Assembly: GCA_024695465.1 (NCBI GenBank)
Contig: JAILID010000141.1
Span: forward strand, 1-37,246
Reading direction: 5' to 3'
Source: Lachnospiraceae bacterium
GTDB taxonomy: Bacteria > Bacillota > Clostridia > Lachnospirales > Lachnospiraceae
DNA length: 37,246 nt
The notes under the pieces were generated by a model. The model made no database searches. It was not told where the DNA came from and worked only from the letters and a program-made list of their open reading frames with translations. The position numbers and the translations under genes were made by a program. Positions 7,037 to 17,628 of the stretch are shown piece by piece. Each line of letters opens with the position of its first letter. The first letter of the stretch is position 1.

Positions 7037-8407
7037 TCATGACAAGCCATGGAAAAATGCCGCCAGATTCGGCACAACCTGTATATTTTCCGCATAGATC
7101 GTCGGCCACTGGCCTTCGTAGTCCCCCGGCCAGTCATACCAGTCGCCGGTCTCTACAGTGATCGAAGGAATTCCAAGTTTCAGGATAAAATAATCGCTGC
7201 AGCCGCCCAGATTCTGCTCGGAAGCGATCGTCGAGGTTTTCTTATAACCGGTAATATTGGAAACCACATCCGCCAGACTGCTGTCTTTCTCCTTCAGTTC
7301 TCCTTCTGTTCCGTAGTCCCAATAAACGACGTTGCCTTCCGAATGATAGGCGATCTGCCCGATGCAGTTGACATTTTGGGCCAGCTTAACCAACGCCTGC
7401 GTCTCGATCTCGGATGCCGCCGTAGGTCCCTTGTATCTTGTGCAGGAAGGATTCGCGCTTCCGCCGGTCGTTTCCCAGCCCACGTCAAAGTTCCTGTTTA
7501 AGTCGACGCCCCTCATATTAGCCTTCCACCTCGAGCAGTATCCAAGCGGATCCGGATCCCCCTTGCCAAGCTCGTTGTCTCTTCCCCAGATCGTGATCAG
7601 CTCCGACTTCAGTTCTTCGCTTCGCACCGAATCAAAGCCGAACTGGGACAGGGTCACGCCATCCGGGTTCATCATCGGTATCATGTGGAGGCGGATATCG
7701 GAGAAGATCTCTTTAAGAGGCAGGCCGTTCACGCTCTCGCCGGCGCTGAACGCCTTGAGCAGGGCTTCCAGCTGGCACATTCCCAGCTGTGTGTTGATGT
7801 ACTCGCGCGCATGGATGGTGTACTGGATAATAATATCCTTTTCAGCATCCTTATTGCCGATCACAACATCCAGGATCTCCCTTCCGTCCGCCGTTGTGTC
7901 AAGGCTTACCGCTTCGCAGTATTCGGAATAGCGGCGGGTGAGGAAATAGATATCCCGCTGAAGCATTTCATAGGAATAAACCGTATAATCAACCGGCACG
8001 ATATCCCCTTCCGGAGCCGTCTCATCGGTGGAATACTTCCATTTTCCATAGGTCTTTACCATGAAACTATCCTCTTCTTCCGGCGGAGCTGTCGGAGTCG
8101 GAGTCGGGGAAGGAGTCTCATGAACGCTCTCAGAAACACTTAAAGAGACGCTCTCGGCAGCGCTCTCGATCGAAGACGCAGTCTCCCCTCGATCCTGTTT
8201 CTCAATGTGGTTCATCGTCAAATGAATCAAAACCAGAAAAACCAGGACCAACGCGGCAAGGGTAAAAAAGCTTATGAGCATCGATTGAATCCGCTTTCGC
8301 TTTCGTCTGGCTTTCCGCTGCCCGGCATCCGCGGATTTTTTTGAAGGCTTATTCCTTCTATCTTCCGTTTCCGGTTTTTTCTGATACCTGAACCTGTCTT
8401 CGTTCAT
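7037..8407 (-). CDS. M14-family zinc carboxypeptidase, membrane-anchored
   Basis: A 456-residue exported metallopeptidase. A basic cytosolic tail (1-42) leads to one transmembrane helix (~43-65), a Ser/Glu/Pro/Thr linker (70-112) and the M14 domain. Zinc ligands are H199 and E202 (TIHAREY) and H355 (IAYHSEG); the catalytic Glu is E419 (SITVETGDW). Substrate-binding motifs MNPDG and VDLNRNF are present. M14 proteins of this type trim peptidoglycan stem peptides or exogenous peptides, and which applies here cannot be told. ATG 8407 has AAGGAG upstream. It is the first gene of an operon continuing through the Ig membrane protein, argS, the amidase and possibly the CPBP protease. Confidence 0.92.
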   Translation of the reverse strand: MNEDRFRYQKKPETEDRRNKPSKKSADAGQRKARRKRKRIQSMLISFFTLAALVLVFLVLIHLTMNHIEKQDRGETASSIESAAESVSLSVSESVHETPSPTPTPTAPPEEEDSFMVKTYGKWKYSTDETAPEGDIVPVDYTVYSYEMLQRDIYFLTRRYSEYCEAVSLDTTADGREILDVVIGNKDAEKDIIIQYTIHAREYINTQLGMCQLEALLKAFSAGESVNGLPLKEIFSDIRLHMIPMMNPDGVTLSQFGFDSVRSEELKSELITIWGRDNELGKGDPDPLGYCSRWKANMRGVDLNRNFDVGWETTGGSANPSCTRYKGPTAASEIETQALVKLAQNVNCIGQIAYHSEGNVVYWDYGTEGELKEKDSSLADVVSNITGYKKTSTIASEQNLGGCSDYFILKLGIPSITVETGDWYDWPGDYEGQWPTIYAENIQVVPNLAAFFHGLS

Positions 8408-8477
8408 AAATAAAACTCCTTACGTCCATTCATAATGTACATTATCCTCCGTCCGCGCATTCCGGCACAGACGGAAG

Positions 8478-8507
8478 ATTACACCGCGCTCTTTTCTCCC
8501 GCGTCAA
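8478..8507 (-). promoter_or_regulatory. Promoter of the carboxypeptidase-argS operon
   Basis: TTGACG (8507-8502), an 18-bp spacer and TGTAAT (8483-8478) on the minus strand, 70 bp before the start codon at 8407. The intergenic stretch 8408-8553 otherwise holds an AT-rich, T-run segment just after metA without a clear stem-loop. Confidence 0.6.
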
Positions 8508-8553
8508 GTGCAATATTTTCTTATTATAATATAGATTTTAAAAAAAGCAAACC

Positions 8554-12356
<3,803 letters not shown>

Positions 12357-12449
12357 CTCTTTCCTCTCCTCTTATCCCGCCGCGCCGGGACCCGGAACGG
12401 TCCTCAGCTGCCGGCCGCGGAAAAAGCCGTTTTACTGTTTGTCCCGCCT

Positions 12450-12478
12450 ATTGTATCAAAGAAAGAAAAAAAAAGCAA
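12450..12478 (-). promoter_or_regulatory. Promoter of the pseudouridine synthase-ligA-metA operon
   Basis: TTGCTT (12478-12473), 17-bp T-rich spacer and TACAAT (12455-12450) on the minus strand. A ~85-nt GC-rich leader with a GCCGGC palindrome follows before the start at 12356. It is divergent from the deacetylase promoter at 12490-12518. Confidence 0.65.
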
Positions 12479-12489
12479 CGAAAGGACTC

Positions 12490-12518
12490 TTTCATTTCTC
12501 TTCGCATCGTGGTATGAT
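12490..12518 (+). promoter_or_regulatory. Promoter of the polysaccharide deacetylase gene
   Basis: An extended -10, TGGTATGAT, ends at 12518, with a weak -35 TTTCAT at 12490-12495 and 17-bp spacing. It is the only promoter-like element between 12480 and the start codon at 12550. Confidence 0.55.
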
Positions 12519-12549
12519 AGTCATTGCTCAAATAATATGGGAGGATTAT

Positions 12550-14244
12550 ATGATACAAAAAAACAGAATAAATATTCCGGGAAGACGAAGAAGGCTCTCC
12601 GGTATGGCGGCGGCCATGGCTTTTTTTCTGCTGTTCGGCTGTTCATGCGGCAGCGGCTCGTCTCAAAGTCCGCAGGATTCCTCATCCACCCCGGATTCTT
12701 TATCCGCTCCGGAAACGACGGAAACTGTCGGCGCAACGGATTCTGCCATTCCTGACAGCTCCGCCATTTCGGAATATCGCCTGCCGGAAGCGATCCGTTT
12801 ATCTCCGCTTACAATTCCTCTGGCGGAAAGCGTCGAAAGCTTCTCCGAGCAGCCCCTCTCCCCTGCCGTTTCCGAATTGGAGACCAACGTCTGGTCTGTT
12901 GATGAAAACGGCTGGCTCTATACCAATGAAGAGGGGAGCCATTACTCTTCTGAATGGCAGACGGTGGACGGGCAGAACTACTATTTTCTTTCAGACGGCC
13001 ATATCGCAGCCGGATGGGTCACGATCGGCGATAAAGTCTACCGTTTTGACCCTTCCGGACGTGTGTACAAGAATACCTGGATGACCGATGACAGCGGCTC
13101 CCTCTACCGCCTCTCCCCTCAGGGCTATGCCTTAACGGGATGGTATAAGGAAAGCGGCGACCGAATCTTCTATATGGCTCCGGATGGTAAAGTACAGCTG
13201 GGCTGGCAGGACATCGATGGAAAACGCTATTATTTCGGAACGGACGGCGTCATGCTTAAAGGAGAGCTGCACATCGGCGATTACAGCTACTATCTTAACG
13301 AAGACGGCAGCATGCACACCGGCTGGCTCACCTTGAAAAGCGGGAAGCGATACTATAATGCGGACGGAACAATGGCCGTCGGGCTCTATACCATCTCCGA
13401 CAAGGTCTACGGCTTCAGCAGCGAAGGCGATATGCTTTTCGGCTTAAAGACCTATAACGGAAAGCGTTATTTCTTCGGCAGCGACGGCGCCGCACAAACC
13501 GGCTGGGTCAAGGCTGAGGACGGTATGCATTACTTCTCCGCCCCCGGAAAAGACTACATAGGCTGGCACTATTATGAAAACCGCTGGAATTTCTTCACTG
13601 AATCCGGCGTTCTGGACAACAGCCGAAAATACGAAGATTCGCCGGCCGTTGCGATCACATTCGACGACGGGCCCGGGGCCTATACAGGGCAGATCCTCGA
13701 TCTTCTCTCCAAATACCATGTCAAAGCCACCTTCTTTATGATTGGAATCGAAGTGGCTAAATATCCCGAAGAAGTAAAACGGGAAGCGGAAATGGGCATG
13801 GAGCAGGGAAATCATTCCTGGGATCACAAGACGCTTACAAGCCTGAAAAGCGGGGAAATCGATGATGAAGTGAAGAATACCAATGACGCCATTGCCGCCA
13901 TCACCGGGAGCGCGCCTACTGTTTTCAGGCCTCCAGGAGGCGGAAGAAACGCGCTTGTGGACGCAGTGGCAAAGAAGTTCAAGATGCCCCTGATTGTCTG
14001 GAATGTCGATACACTCGACTGGTCGACAAGAGACGCGCAGAATACCTACAATGTCGTCATGAGTGAAGTATCCGACGGCGACATCATTCTCATGCATGAA
14101 ATCTACAAAGCTTCTTACGAAGCAGCCGCCATGATCATTCCGGATCTTCTTGAGCGAGGCTACCAGATCGTAACCGTCAGCGAATTAGCTGCCCTGAAGG
14201 GCCAGAAGCTCGTAAAAGGAGAGCTCTACTCCGACTTCAACTGA
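12550..14244 (+). CDS. Lipoprotein polysaccharide deacetylase with cell-wall-binding repeats
   Basis: A 564-residue exported protein. The N-terminus has a basic stretch, a hydrophobic core and the lipobox LFGC with C31 as the lipidated Cys. A Ser/Pro linker (33-110) follows. From ~115 to ~350 there are about ten ~20-residue aromatic/Gly repeats (GWVTIGDKVYRFDPSG, GWQDIDGKRYYFGTDG) of the CW_binding_1 / choline-binding type. The C-terminal NodB domain (~362-550) has TFDDGPG (~369), NHSWDH (~421), RPPGGGR (~459) and WNVDTLDW, all needed for metal-dependent deacetylation of GlcNAc polymers. ATG 12550 has GGGAGG upstream; the longer in-frame extension to 12109 runs antisense through the neighbouring gene and was discarded. 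It is monocistronic, with its own promoter and terminator. Confidence 0.93.
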   Translation: MIQKNRINIPGRRRRLSGMAAAMAFFLLFGCSCGSGSSQSPQDSSSTPDSLSAPETTETVGATDSAIPDSSAISEYRLPEAIRLSPLTIPLAESVESFSEQPLSPAVSELETNVWSVDENGWLYTNEEGSHYSSEWQTVDGQNYYFLSDGHIAAGWVTIGDKVYRFDPSGRVYKNTWMTDDSGSLYRLSPQGYALTGWYKESGDRIFYMAPDGKVQLGWQDIDGKRYYFGTDGVMLKGELHIGDYSYYLNEDGSMHTGWLTLKSGKRYYNADGTMAVGLYTISDKVYGFSSEGDMLFGLKTYNGKRYFFGSDGAAQTGWVKAEDGMHYFSAPGKDYIGWHYYENRWNFFTESGVLDNSRKYEDSPAVAITFDDGPGAYTGQILDLLSKYHVKATFFMIGIEVAKYPEEVKREAEMGMEQGNHSWDHKTLTSLKSGEIDDEVKNTNDAIAAITGSAPTVFRPPGGGRNALVDAVAKKFKMPLIVWNVDTLDWSTRDAQNTYNVVMSEVSDGDIILMHEIYKASYEAAAMIIPDLLERGYQIVTVSELAALKGQKLVKGELYSDFN

Positions 14245-14246
14245 TA

Positions 14247-14284
14247 AAATCTCCCCGTATATAATCGGGGAGATTTTTTTTAAA
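14247..14284 (+). terminator. Terminator of the deacetylase gene
   Basis: AAATCTCCCCG (14247-14257) and CGGGGAGATTT (14266-14276) form a perfect 11-bp stem with an 8-nt loop and a run of T. It starts 2 bp after the TGA. Confidence 0.92.
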
Positions 14285-14290
14285 AAACAC

Positions 14291-14319
14291 TTGCAATTCA
14301 GATGAAAATGAGGTATTAT
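14291..14319 (+). promoter_or_regulatory. Promoter of the tRNA pair
   Basis: TTGCAA (14291-14296), a 17-bp spacer and TATTAT (14314-14319), ending 11 bp before the first tRNA nucleotide at 14331. Position and spacing are as expected for a stable-RNA promoter. Confidence 0.8.
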
Positions 14320-14330
14320 ATCGCTTGTGC

Positions 14331-14402
14331 GGGGATATAGCTCAGTGGGAGAGCGTTCGGTTCGCATCCGAAAGGCCGTGAGTTCGAATCTCATTATCTC
14401 CA
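14331..14402 (+). tRNA. tRNA-Ala(CGC)
   Basis: A 72-nt cloverleaf. The acceptor stem GGGGATA pairs with TATCTCC (one G-U), the D-stem is GCTC/GAGC, and the anticodon arm TTCGG-TTCGCAT-CCGAA carries anticodon CGC, reading GCG (Ala). T-loop TTCGAAT is canonical and the T-stem has one wobble. The discriminator is A, and CCA is not encoded. The GGGGATATAGCTC beginning is typical of bacterial tRNA-Ala. The D-loop is short (7 nt). Confidence 0.9.
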
Positions 14403-14441
14403 TGATAAAACGGCCTGCCATCTGTGCAGGCTGTTTTATCA
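14403..14441 (+). other. Long spacer hairpin between the two tRNAs
   Basis: TGATAAAACGGCCTGC (14403-14418) and GCAGGCTGTTTTATCA (14426-14441) form a 16-bp stem with one G-U wobble and a 7-nt loop. It fills almost the entire 43-bp space between the tRNAs. There is no T-run typical of a terminator. It may guide processing, for example by exposing the 3' end of tRNA-Ala and the 5' end of tRNA-Arg; this is inferred. Confidence 0.75.
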
Positions 14442-14445
14442 AATT

Positions 14446-14517
14446 GTGTCTGTAGCTCAGTGGATAGAGCACTGGATTCCGGTTCCAGGTGCGCGGGTTC
14501 GACTCCTGTCAGACACG
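14446..14517 (+). tRNA. tRNA-Arg(CCG)
   Basis: A 72-nt cloverleaf. The acceptor stem GTGTCTG/CAGACAC is perfect, the D-arm is GCTC-AGTGGATA-GAGC, and the anticodon arm CTGGA-TTCCGGT-TCCAG carries anticodon CCG, reading CGG (Arg). The T-arm GCGGG-TTCGACT-CCTGT has two wobbles. The discriminator is G, and CCA is not encoded. It is cotranscribed with tRNA-Ala(CGC). Confidence 0.9.
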
Positions 14518-14520
14518 TAA

Positions 14521-14551
14521 GGACGGTACCAAACGGTACCGTCCTTTTTTT
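14521..14551 (+). terminator. Terminator of the tRNA operon
   Basis: GGACGGTACC (14521-14530) and GGTACCGTCC (14535-14544) form a perfect 10-bp stem followed by seven T. The T-tract overlaps the stop codon of the convergent DUF5688-type gene at 14550. Confidence 0.92.
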
Positions 14552-15491
14552 ACTGCTCAATCATATCGATCACAATCTCTCCGATCGCCCTGTCGTATCG
14601 ATAGAGGGAACTGGAAAGAACCTCTGAAGGCGCAACCTCCTTTAAGTTGATTTCCCGTATCATTTCATACATGGCGTATCGGTCCAGCTGCTCGTTCGCC
14701 GGGACAAGAATCGCTTCATGGATGCTGCTGGGAAGGATATAAATATCTTCGCCGTATTCCTCGGAGAGCTTCCGTATTACTTCCGTATCCAGTATAGCAG
14801 CTGAGCCGAAAGTCTTCCCCCTGGTCGTCAGAACATACATAGGGCAGGCGGCGTCAAGCGTTTCTTCCTCCAAATCATAGGGCAGCATCGCTTTCCTCGA
14901 AATCTCGCGGAGCTCCGCTTTCAGCTCTTTCAGCACTTCCTGCATGGGACGGAGCATCGCCGGTTCATATTCCGCCATATTCCGGGCAGCCGTTTCGCTG
15001 AGAATCTCTTTATTGACTCCCCACCTTTCCATTTCGGTCCGGTGCACCAGAACCGTCGCGTTCGGAATGATATCTTCCAAAAGGTCAATATACCATATAA
15101 CAGCCAGATCCAGATAGGGCTCAAAAGGCAGGTTTTTTAAAAACTCCTCATTTCTCCTTCTGCTCACAAGCCGTCTCCGTATACAGGGCTTCACCCGCTC
15201 AAAATCAGAGAAGAAATCAGCGGACAGGCTATGGTCCAGCCGATTCCGGCGGTAAGCTGCCAGCACCCGGCCGGCCAGCTTATCCGGATCCTCCCCATTC
15301 CGATAAGCATTGTAATACTCCTCCAGATAGATAGTCGGAGAGACATTCAGTTCCTTTTCAAAAATGGTAATGCCATCCAGCGCAAGGCCGTTATTCTTGA
15401 CGCAGCGGCGAATTTCAACCGAAGCTTTTCCTTCATATGCTTCAAAAACCCTTTTTCGGATATACTCTTTAAACGCTTCATAATCCATCAT
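14550..15491 (-). CDS. DUF5688-type protein of unknown function
   Basis: A 313-residue soluble, charged protein without signal peptide or membrane segments. Sequence character (YEAFKEYIRKRV near the start, ATVLVHRTEMERWGV in the middle, and 'PMYVLTTRGKTFGSAAIL' followed by EDIYILPSSIHE near the C-terminus) matches the DUF5688 family as I remember it; this family is common in Lachnospiraceae and uncharacterised. I chose ATG 15491 because AAGGGAG lies 8 nt upstream; the frame is open 7 codons further without a better site. It follows efp at ~105 bp, with two stem-loops in between. No function should be inferred from the neighbours. Confidence 0.75.
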   Translation of the reverse strand: MMDYEAFKEYIRKRVFEAYEGKASVEIRRCVKNNGLALDGITIFEKELNVSPTIYLEEYYNAYRNGEDPDKLAGRVLAAYRRNRLDHSLSADFFSDFERVKPCIRRRLVSRRRNEEFLKNLPFEPYLDLAVIWYIDLLEDIIPNATVLVHRTEMERWGVNKEILSETAARNMAEYEPAMLRPMQEVLKELKAELREISRKAMLPYDLEEETLDAACPMYVLTTRGKTFGSAAILDTEVIRKLSEEYGEDIYILPSSIHEAILVPANEQLDRYAMYEMIREINLKEVAPSEVLSSSLYRYDRAIGEIVIDMIEQ

Positions 15492-15512
15492 CTTCTTTTC
15501 TCCCTTCTTCAC

Positions 15513-15541
15513 ACGAAAACAAGACGGCTGAAAGCCGTCCG
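15513..15541 (-). terminator. Stem-loop upstream of the DUF5688-type gene
   Basis: Minus-strand GACGGCT-TTC-AGCCGTC (15539-15523) is followed by TTGTTTTC, a terminator-like hairpin placed just before the ribosome site of the gene at 15491. An overlapping outer pairing (AAGACGG with CCGTCTT) is also possible, so it may act as an attenuator. Confidence 0.5.
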
Positions 15542-15581
15542 TCTTAAAAATAAAAGGAAAAAGAAGTATCGCTGTTTATGA

Positions 15582-15614
15582 AGAAAGAATCCCCCTCCGG
15601 CAGAAGGAGGATCC
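15582..15614 (-). terminator. Terminator of efp
   Basis: Minus-strand GGATCCTCC and GGAGGGGGATTC pair with a small bulge around a TTCTGCC loop, followed by TTTCTTC. It lies 5 bp after the efp stop. Confidence 0.6.
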
Positions 15615-15618
15615 CCAA

Positions 15619-16176
15619 TTATACTCTGGAAAGATATTCAGCCGTCCTGGTATCAATCTTGACCTTATCGCCGATATTGACAAAAAGCGGAACCTGAATC
15701 ACAGCGCCGGTCTCAACGGTAGCGGGCTTGGAAGCTCCCTGCGCGGTATTGCCCGCAAATCCGGGTTCCGTATCCGTGACTTCAAGCTCAACGAAAAGAG
15801 GAGGCTCAATCGAAAATACAGCGCCGTTGTAGGAACAGACTTTAACCGTGTCGTTTTCCTTCACGAATTTCATCGCGTCGCCGATCACATCCTTGTTGAT
15901 CATGATCTGCTCGTAGTTCTCAGGATCCATAAAATAGTAGAGATCCCCATCGTTATAGAGATACTGCTGATCCTTCCGGTCAATTCTCGCCGCCGGGAAC
16001 TTCTCCGTCGGGCGGAAAGTTTTCTCGACGACCCCGCCGTTAATGACGTTTCTCATCTTTGTGCGGACAAAAGCGGCGCCCTTGCCCGGCTTGACATGCT
16101 GAAATTCAACGATCTGCATAACCTGTCCATCAATCTCAAGGGTCAAGCCATTTTTAAAATCACCTGCTGAAATCAT
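15619..16176 (-). CDS. efp: Elongation factor P
   Basis: A 185-residue translation factor that rescues ribosomes stalled at polyproline stretches by binding near the E site. The N-terminal KOW-like domain carries the loop [10 protein letters not shown] with K32 at the position that is post-translationally modified in other bacteria; no modification enzyme (epmA, ymfI) is in the window. OB domains II and III follow, with the typical [16 protein letters not shown] end. ATG 16176 has AAGGAGG upstream. It has its own promoter at 16205-16233, in the short gap after the AroD-AroK gene. Shikimate genes next to efp are a recurrent Firmicute arrangement. Confidence 0.97.
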   Translation of the reverse strand: MISAGDFKNGLTLEIDGQVMQIVEFQHVKPGKGAAFVRTKMRNVINGGVVEKTFRPTEKFPAARIDRKDQQYLYNDGDLYYFMDPENYEQIMINKDVIGDAMKFVKENDTVKVCSYNGAVFSIEPPLFVELEVTDTEPGFAGNTAQGASKPATVETGAVIQVPLFVNIGDKVKIDTRTAEYLSRV

Positions 16177-16204
16177 TCGCGTTCCTCCTTAAAAGTGTAT
16201 GTTC

Positions 16205-16233
16205 ATTTTAATATAAAAAGGGCTGTTATGCAA
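16205..16233 (-). promoter_or_regulatory. Promoter of efp
   Basis: TTGCAT (16233-16228), a 17-bp spacer and TAAAAT (16210-16205) on the minus strand, ~30 bp before the efp start codon. Confidence 0.7.
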
Positions 16234-16242
16234 GCCTATGTT

Positions 16243-17550
16243 TTACGAAATTCTTTCTGTCTTTCCTTCAGCTTTCCTCACCGCAAGCAGGATCCTCTCC
16301 GAGATCTCCTCCGGCGTCAGATCATCCGTTTCAAAGATAAGATCCGCGCTCTTATCATAAGCGGACTTTCTTTCGGAAAGAAGGTCTCTTATGCCCTCCT
16401 CTGAAAGCTTTCCTTTTATATTCGGGCGATTATCCGCCTCGCCAAGAAGACGCTTAAGCAAGACCTCCGGAGATGCCGTGAGCAGAAGCACCTTCCCCAT
16501 CGATTTCATAAGCGCCAGATTCCGCTCCCTGAGTACCGCGCCTCCTCCGCAGGAAACGATTCCGGCTTTTTCTCCGGATAGCTTCTGCAGAAACTCCGTC
16601 TCCATATCCCGGAAAGCTTCCTGGCCAAATTTCGAAAAAATATCCCGAATCGGCATCCCGTTGGCCTCCTCGATGGCGGAATCCATTTCTATAACGGGAA
16701 GCCCGGTGGATCTGCCGAGATATCCGGCCACAGTGGATTTCCCGCTGCCCATAAACCCGGTAAGAAAAAGAAACTTTCCGGCCTTCCGATCCTCATGCGC
16801 CTTCCAAAGCAGCCCCTTAAGGCTGCCTGCGTCTATCTGCCCCGGGGCGCTTCCCTCTCCGTCCAGCGCGCCGAAAGTAAGACAGGAACCGACCGTTTCC
16901 CCCAGAGTCCGGGTAATCTGTCCCATCTCCCCCATGGATATGAGTACAAAAGGAACGTTCAGCTCATTCCGCAGGATGCGGGAAGCTTTCAGCACTTCAT
17001 CGACGTCCTCCCCGCCGGAAGGCATAAAAGCGCCCTTTACGATATCGCCGCCGGCAGCCTCCATAGCCTTAAGGGAGCGCGCTATTTCATCTGCCCGGGG
17101 CGTCCCGGAAAAATCATGTCTGGAAAAAAGGACCGGAATATGAGCGCTCTCCGCTTCCTTTTGAAGCAGCGGCGCCGCTTTTCGTTCGAACTCAATATCC
17201 AGAAGATCAATGCACCCGCTCTGAAGCGCCCGAGAAAGAAAACGGCCATACAAATCTTCCCCGCCTGTAAAGGCTCCGCCCTCCTCCGCCGTACGGACGG
17301 TAAACAGAATCGCTCCCGAATAAGCTTCCCGGACTCCCTCCAGAAGCTTCTGCAGCTCTTCCTCCGGATCCTCTTCGCAAGACATCCTGTTTTGAAGAAA
17401 CGCGTCGGCCCTCAGCTCAACCAGATCCGCAATAGTTGCGGCCCTGCCGGCGGCCTCCGCCAGCTCATCGATCTCAATCCCGGTCAGAGGAACCGCGATT
17501 TTGGGAAGGCCGGCTCCCAGAATGATATTTCTTACAGTAACTGTTTTCAT
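16243..17550 (-). CDS. Bifunctional type I 3-dehydroquinate dehydratase / shikimate kinase
   Basis: A 435-residue fusion covering two non-consecutive steps of the shikimate pathway. Residues ~1-245 are type I dehydroquinase (AroD): the Schiff-base Lys is K172 (DIVKGAFMP), the catalytic His H145 (FSRHDFSGT), with MGQITRTLGETVGS and SAPGQI. Residues ~260-435 are shikimate kinase (AroK): Walker A GFMGSGKST at 265, R314 (FRDME), GGG at 335-337, and LID Arg R375 (DNRPN). Both halves keep all key residues. ATG 17550 has AAGGA upstream, and 13 extra in-frame codons were discarded. It is divergent from aroE, which supplies the intervening step, and shares an overlapping promoter with it. Confidence 0.93.
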   Translation of the reverse strand: MKTVTVRNIILGAGLPKIAVPLTGIEIDELAEAAGRAATIADLVELRADAFLQNRMSCEEDPEEELQKLLEGVREAYSGAILFTVRTAEEGGAFTGGEDLYGRFLSRALQSGCIDLLDIEFERKAAPLLQKEAESAHIPVLFSRHDFSGTPRADEIARSLKAMEAAGGDIVKGAFMPSGGEDVDEVLKASRILRNELNVPFVLISMGEMGQITRTLGETVGSCLTFGALDGEGSAPGQIDAGSLKGLLWKAHEDRKAGKFLFLTGFMGSGKSTVAGYLGRSTGLPVIEMDSAIEEANGMPIRDIFSKFGQEAFRDMETEFLQKLSGEKAGIVSCGGGAVLRERNLALMKSMGKVLLLTASPEVLLKRLLGEADNRPNIKGKLSEEGIRDLLSERKSAYDKSADLIFETDDLTPEEISERILLAVRKAEGKTERIS

Positions 17551-17579
17551 TTTCAGTTTCCTTATGCTATAGTATAACA
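17545..17579. promoter_or_regulatory. Overlapping divergent extended -10 promoters (aroDK leftward, aroE rightward)
   Basis: Rightward: TGC-TATAGT (17565-17573), with a weak TTTCAT at -35. Leftward: TGT-TATACT on the minus strand (17579-17571), with no recognisable -35. The two -10 hexamers share 17571-17573 and form a near-symmetrical ATAGTAT core. Predicted leader lengths are ~14 nt for the aroDK mRNA and ~50 nt for aroE. The same open complex cannot serve both directions at once. Confidence 0.6.
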
Positions 17580-17628
17580 AACAAGACAAGCCGCGGCGGA
17601 AGCCGCTGCGTTATGACAGGAGAATATT

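Noticed and set aside
8408-8553. SAM riboswitch or T-box near metA or argS
   Set aside because: No T-box sequence or SAM-box pattern is visible; metA lacks its own leader because it overlaps ligA.
14247-14284. Possible small RNA at the deacetylase 3' end
   Set aside because: It is a plain terminator hairpin, and the promoter at 14291 belongs to the tRNA pair.
17565-17579. Operator for an aromatic-pathway repressor at the palindromic ATAGTAT core
   Set aside because: The symmetry is fully explained by two overlapping -10 elements; no longer palindrome extends on either side.
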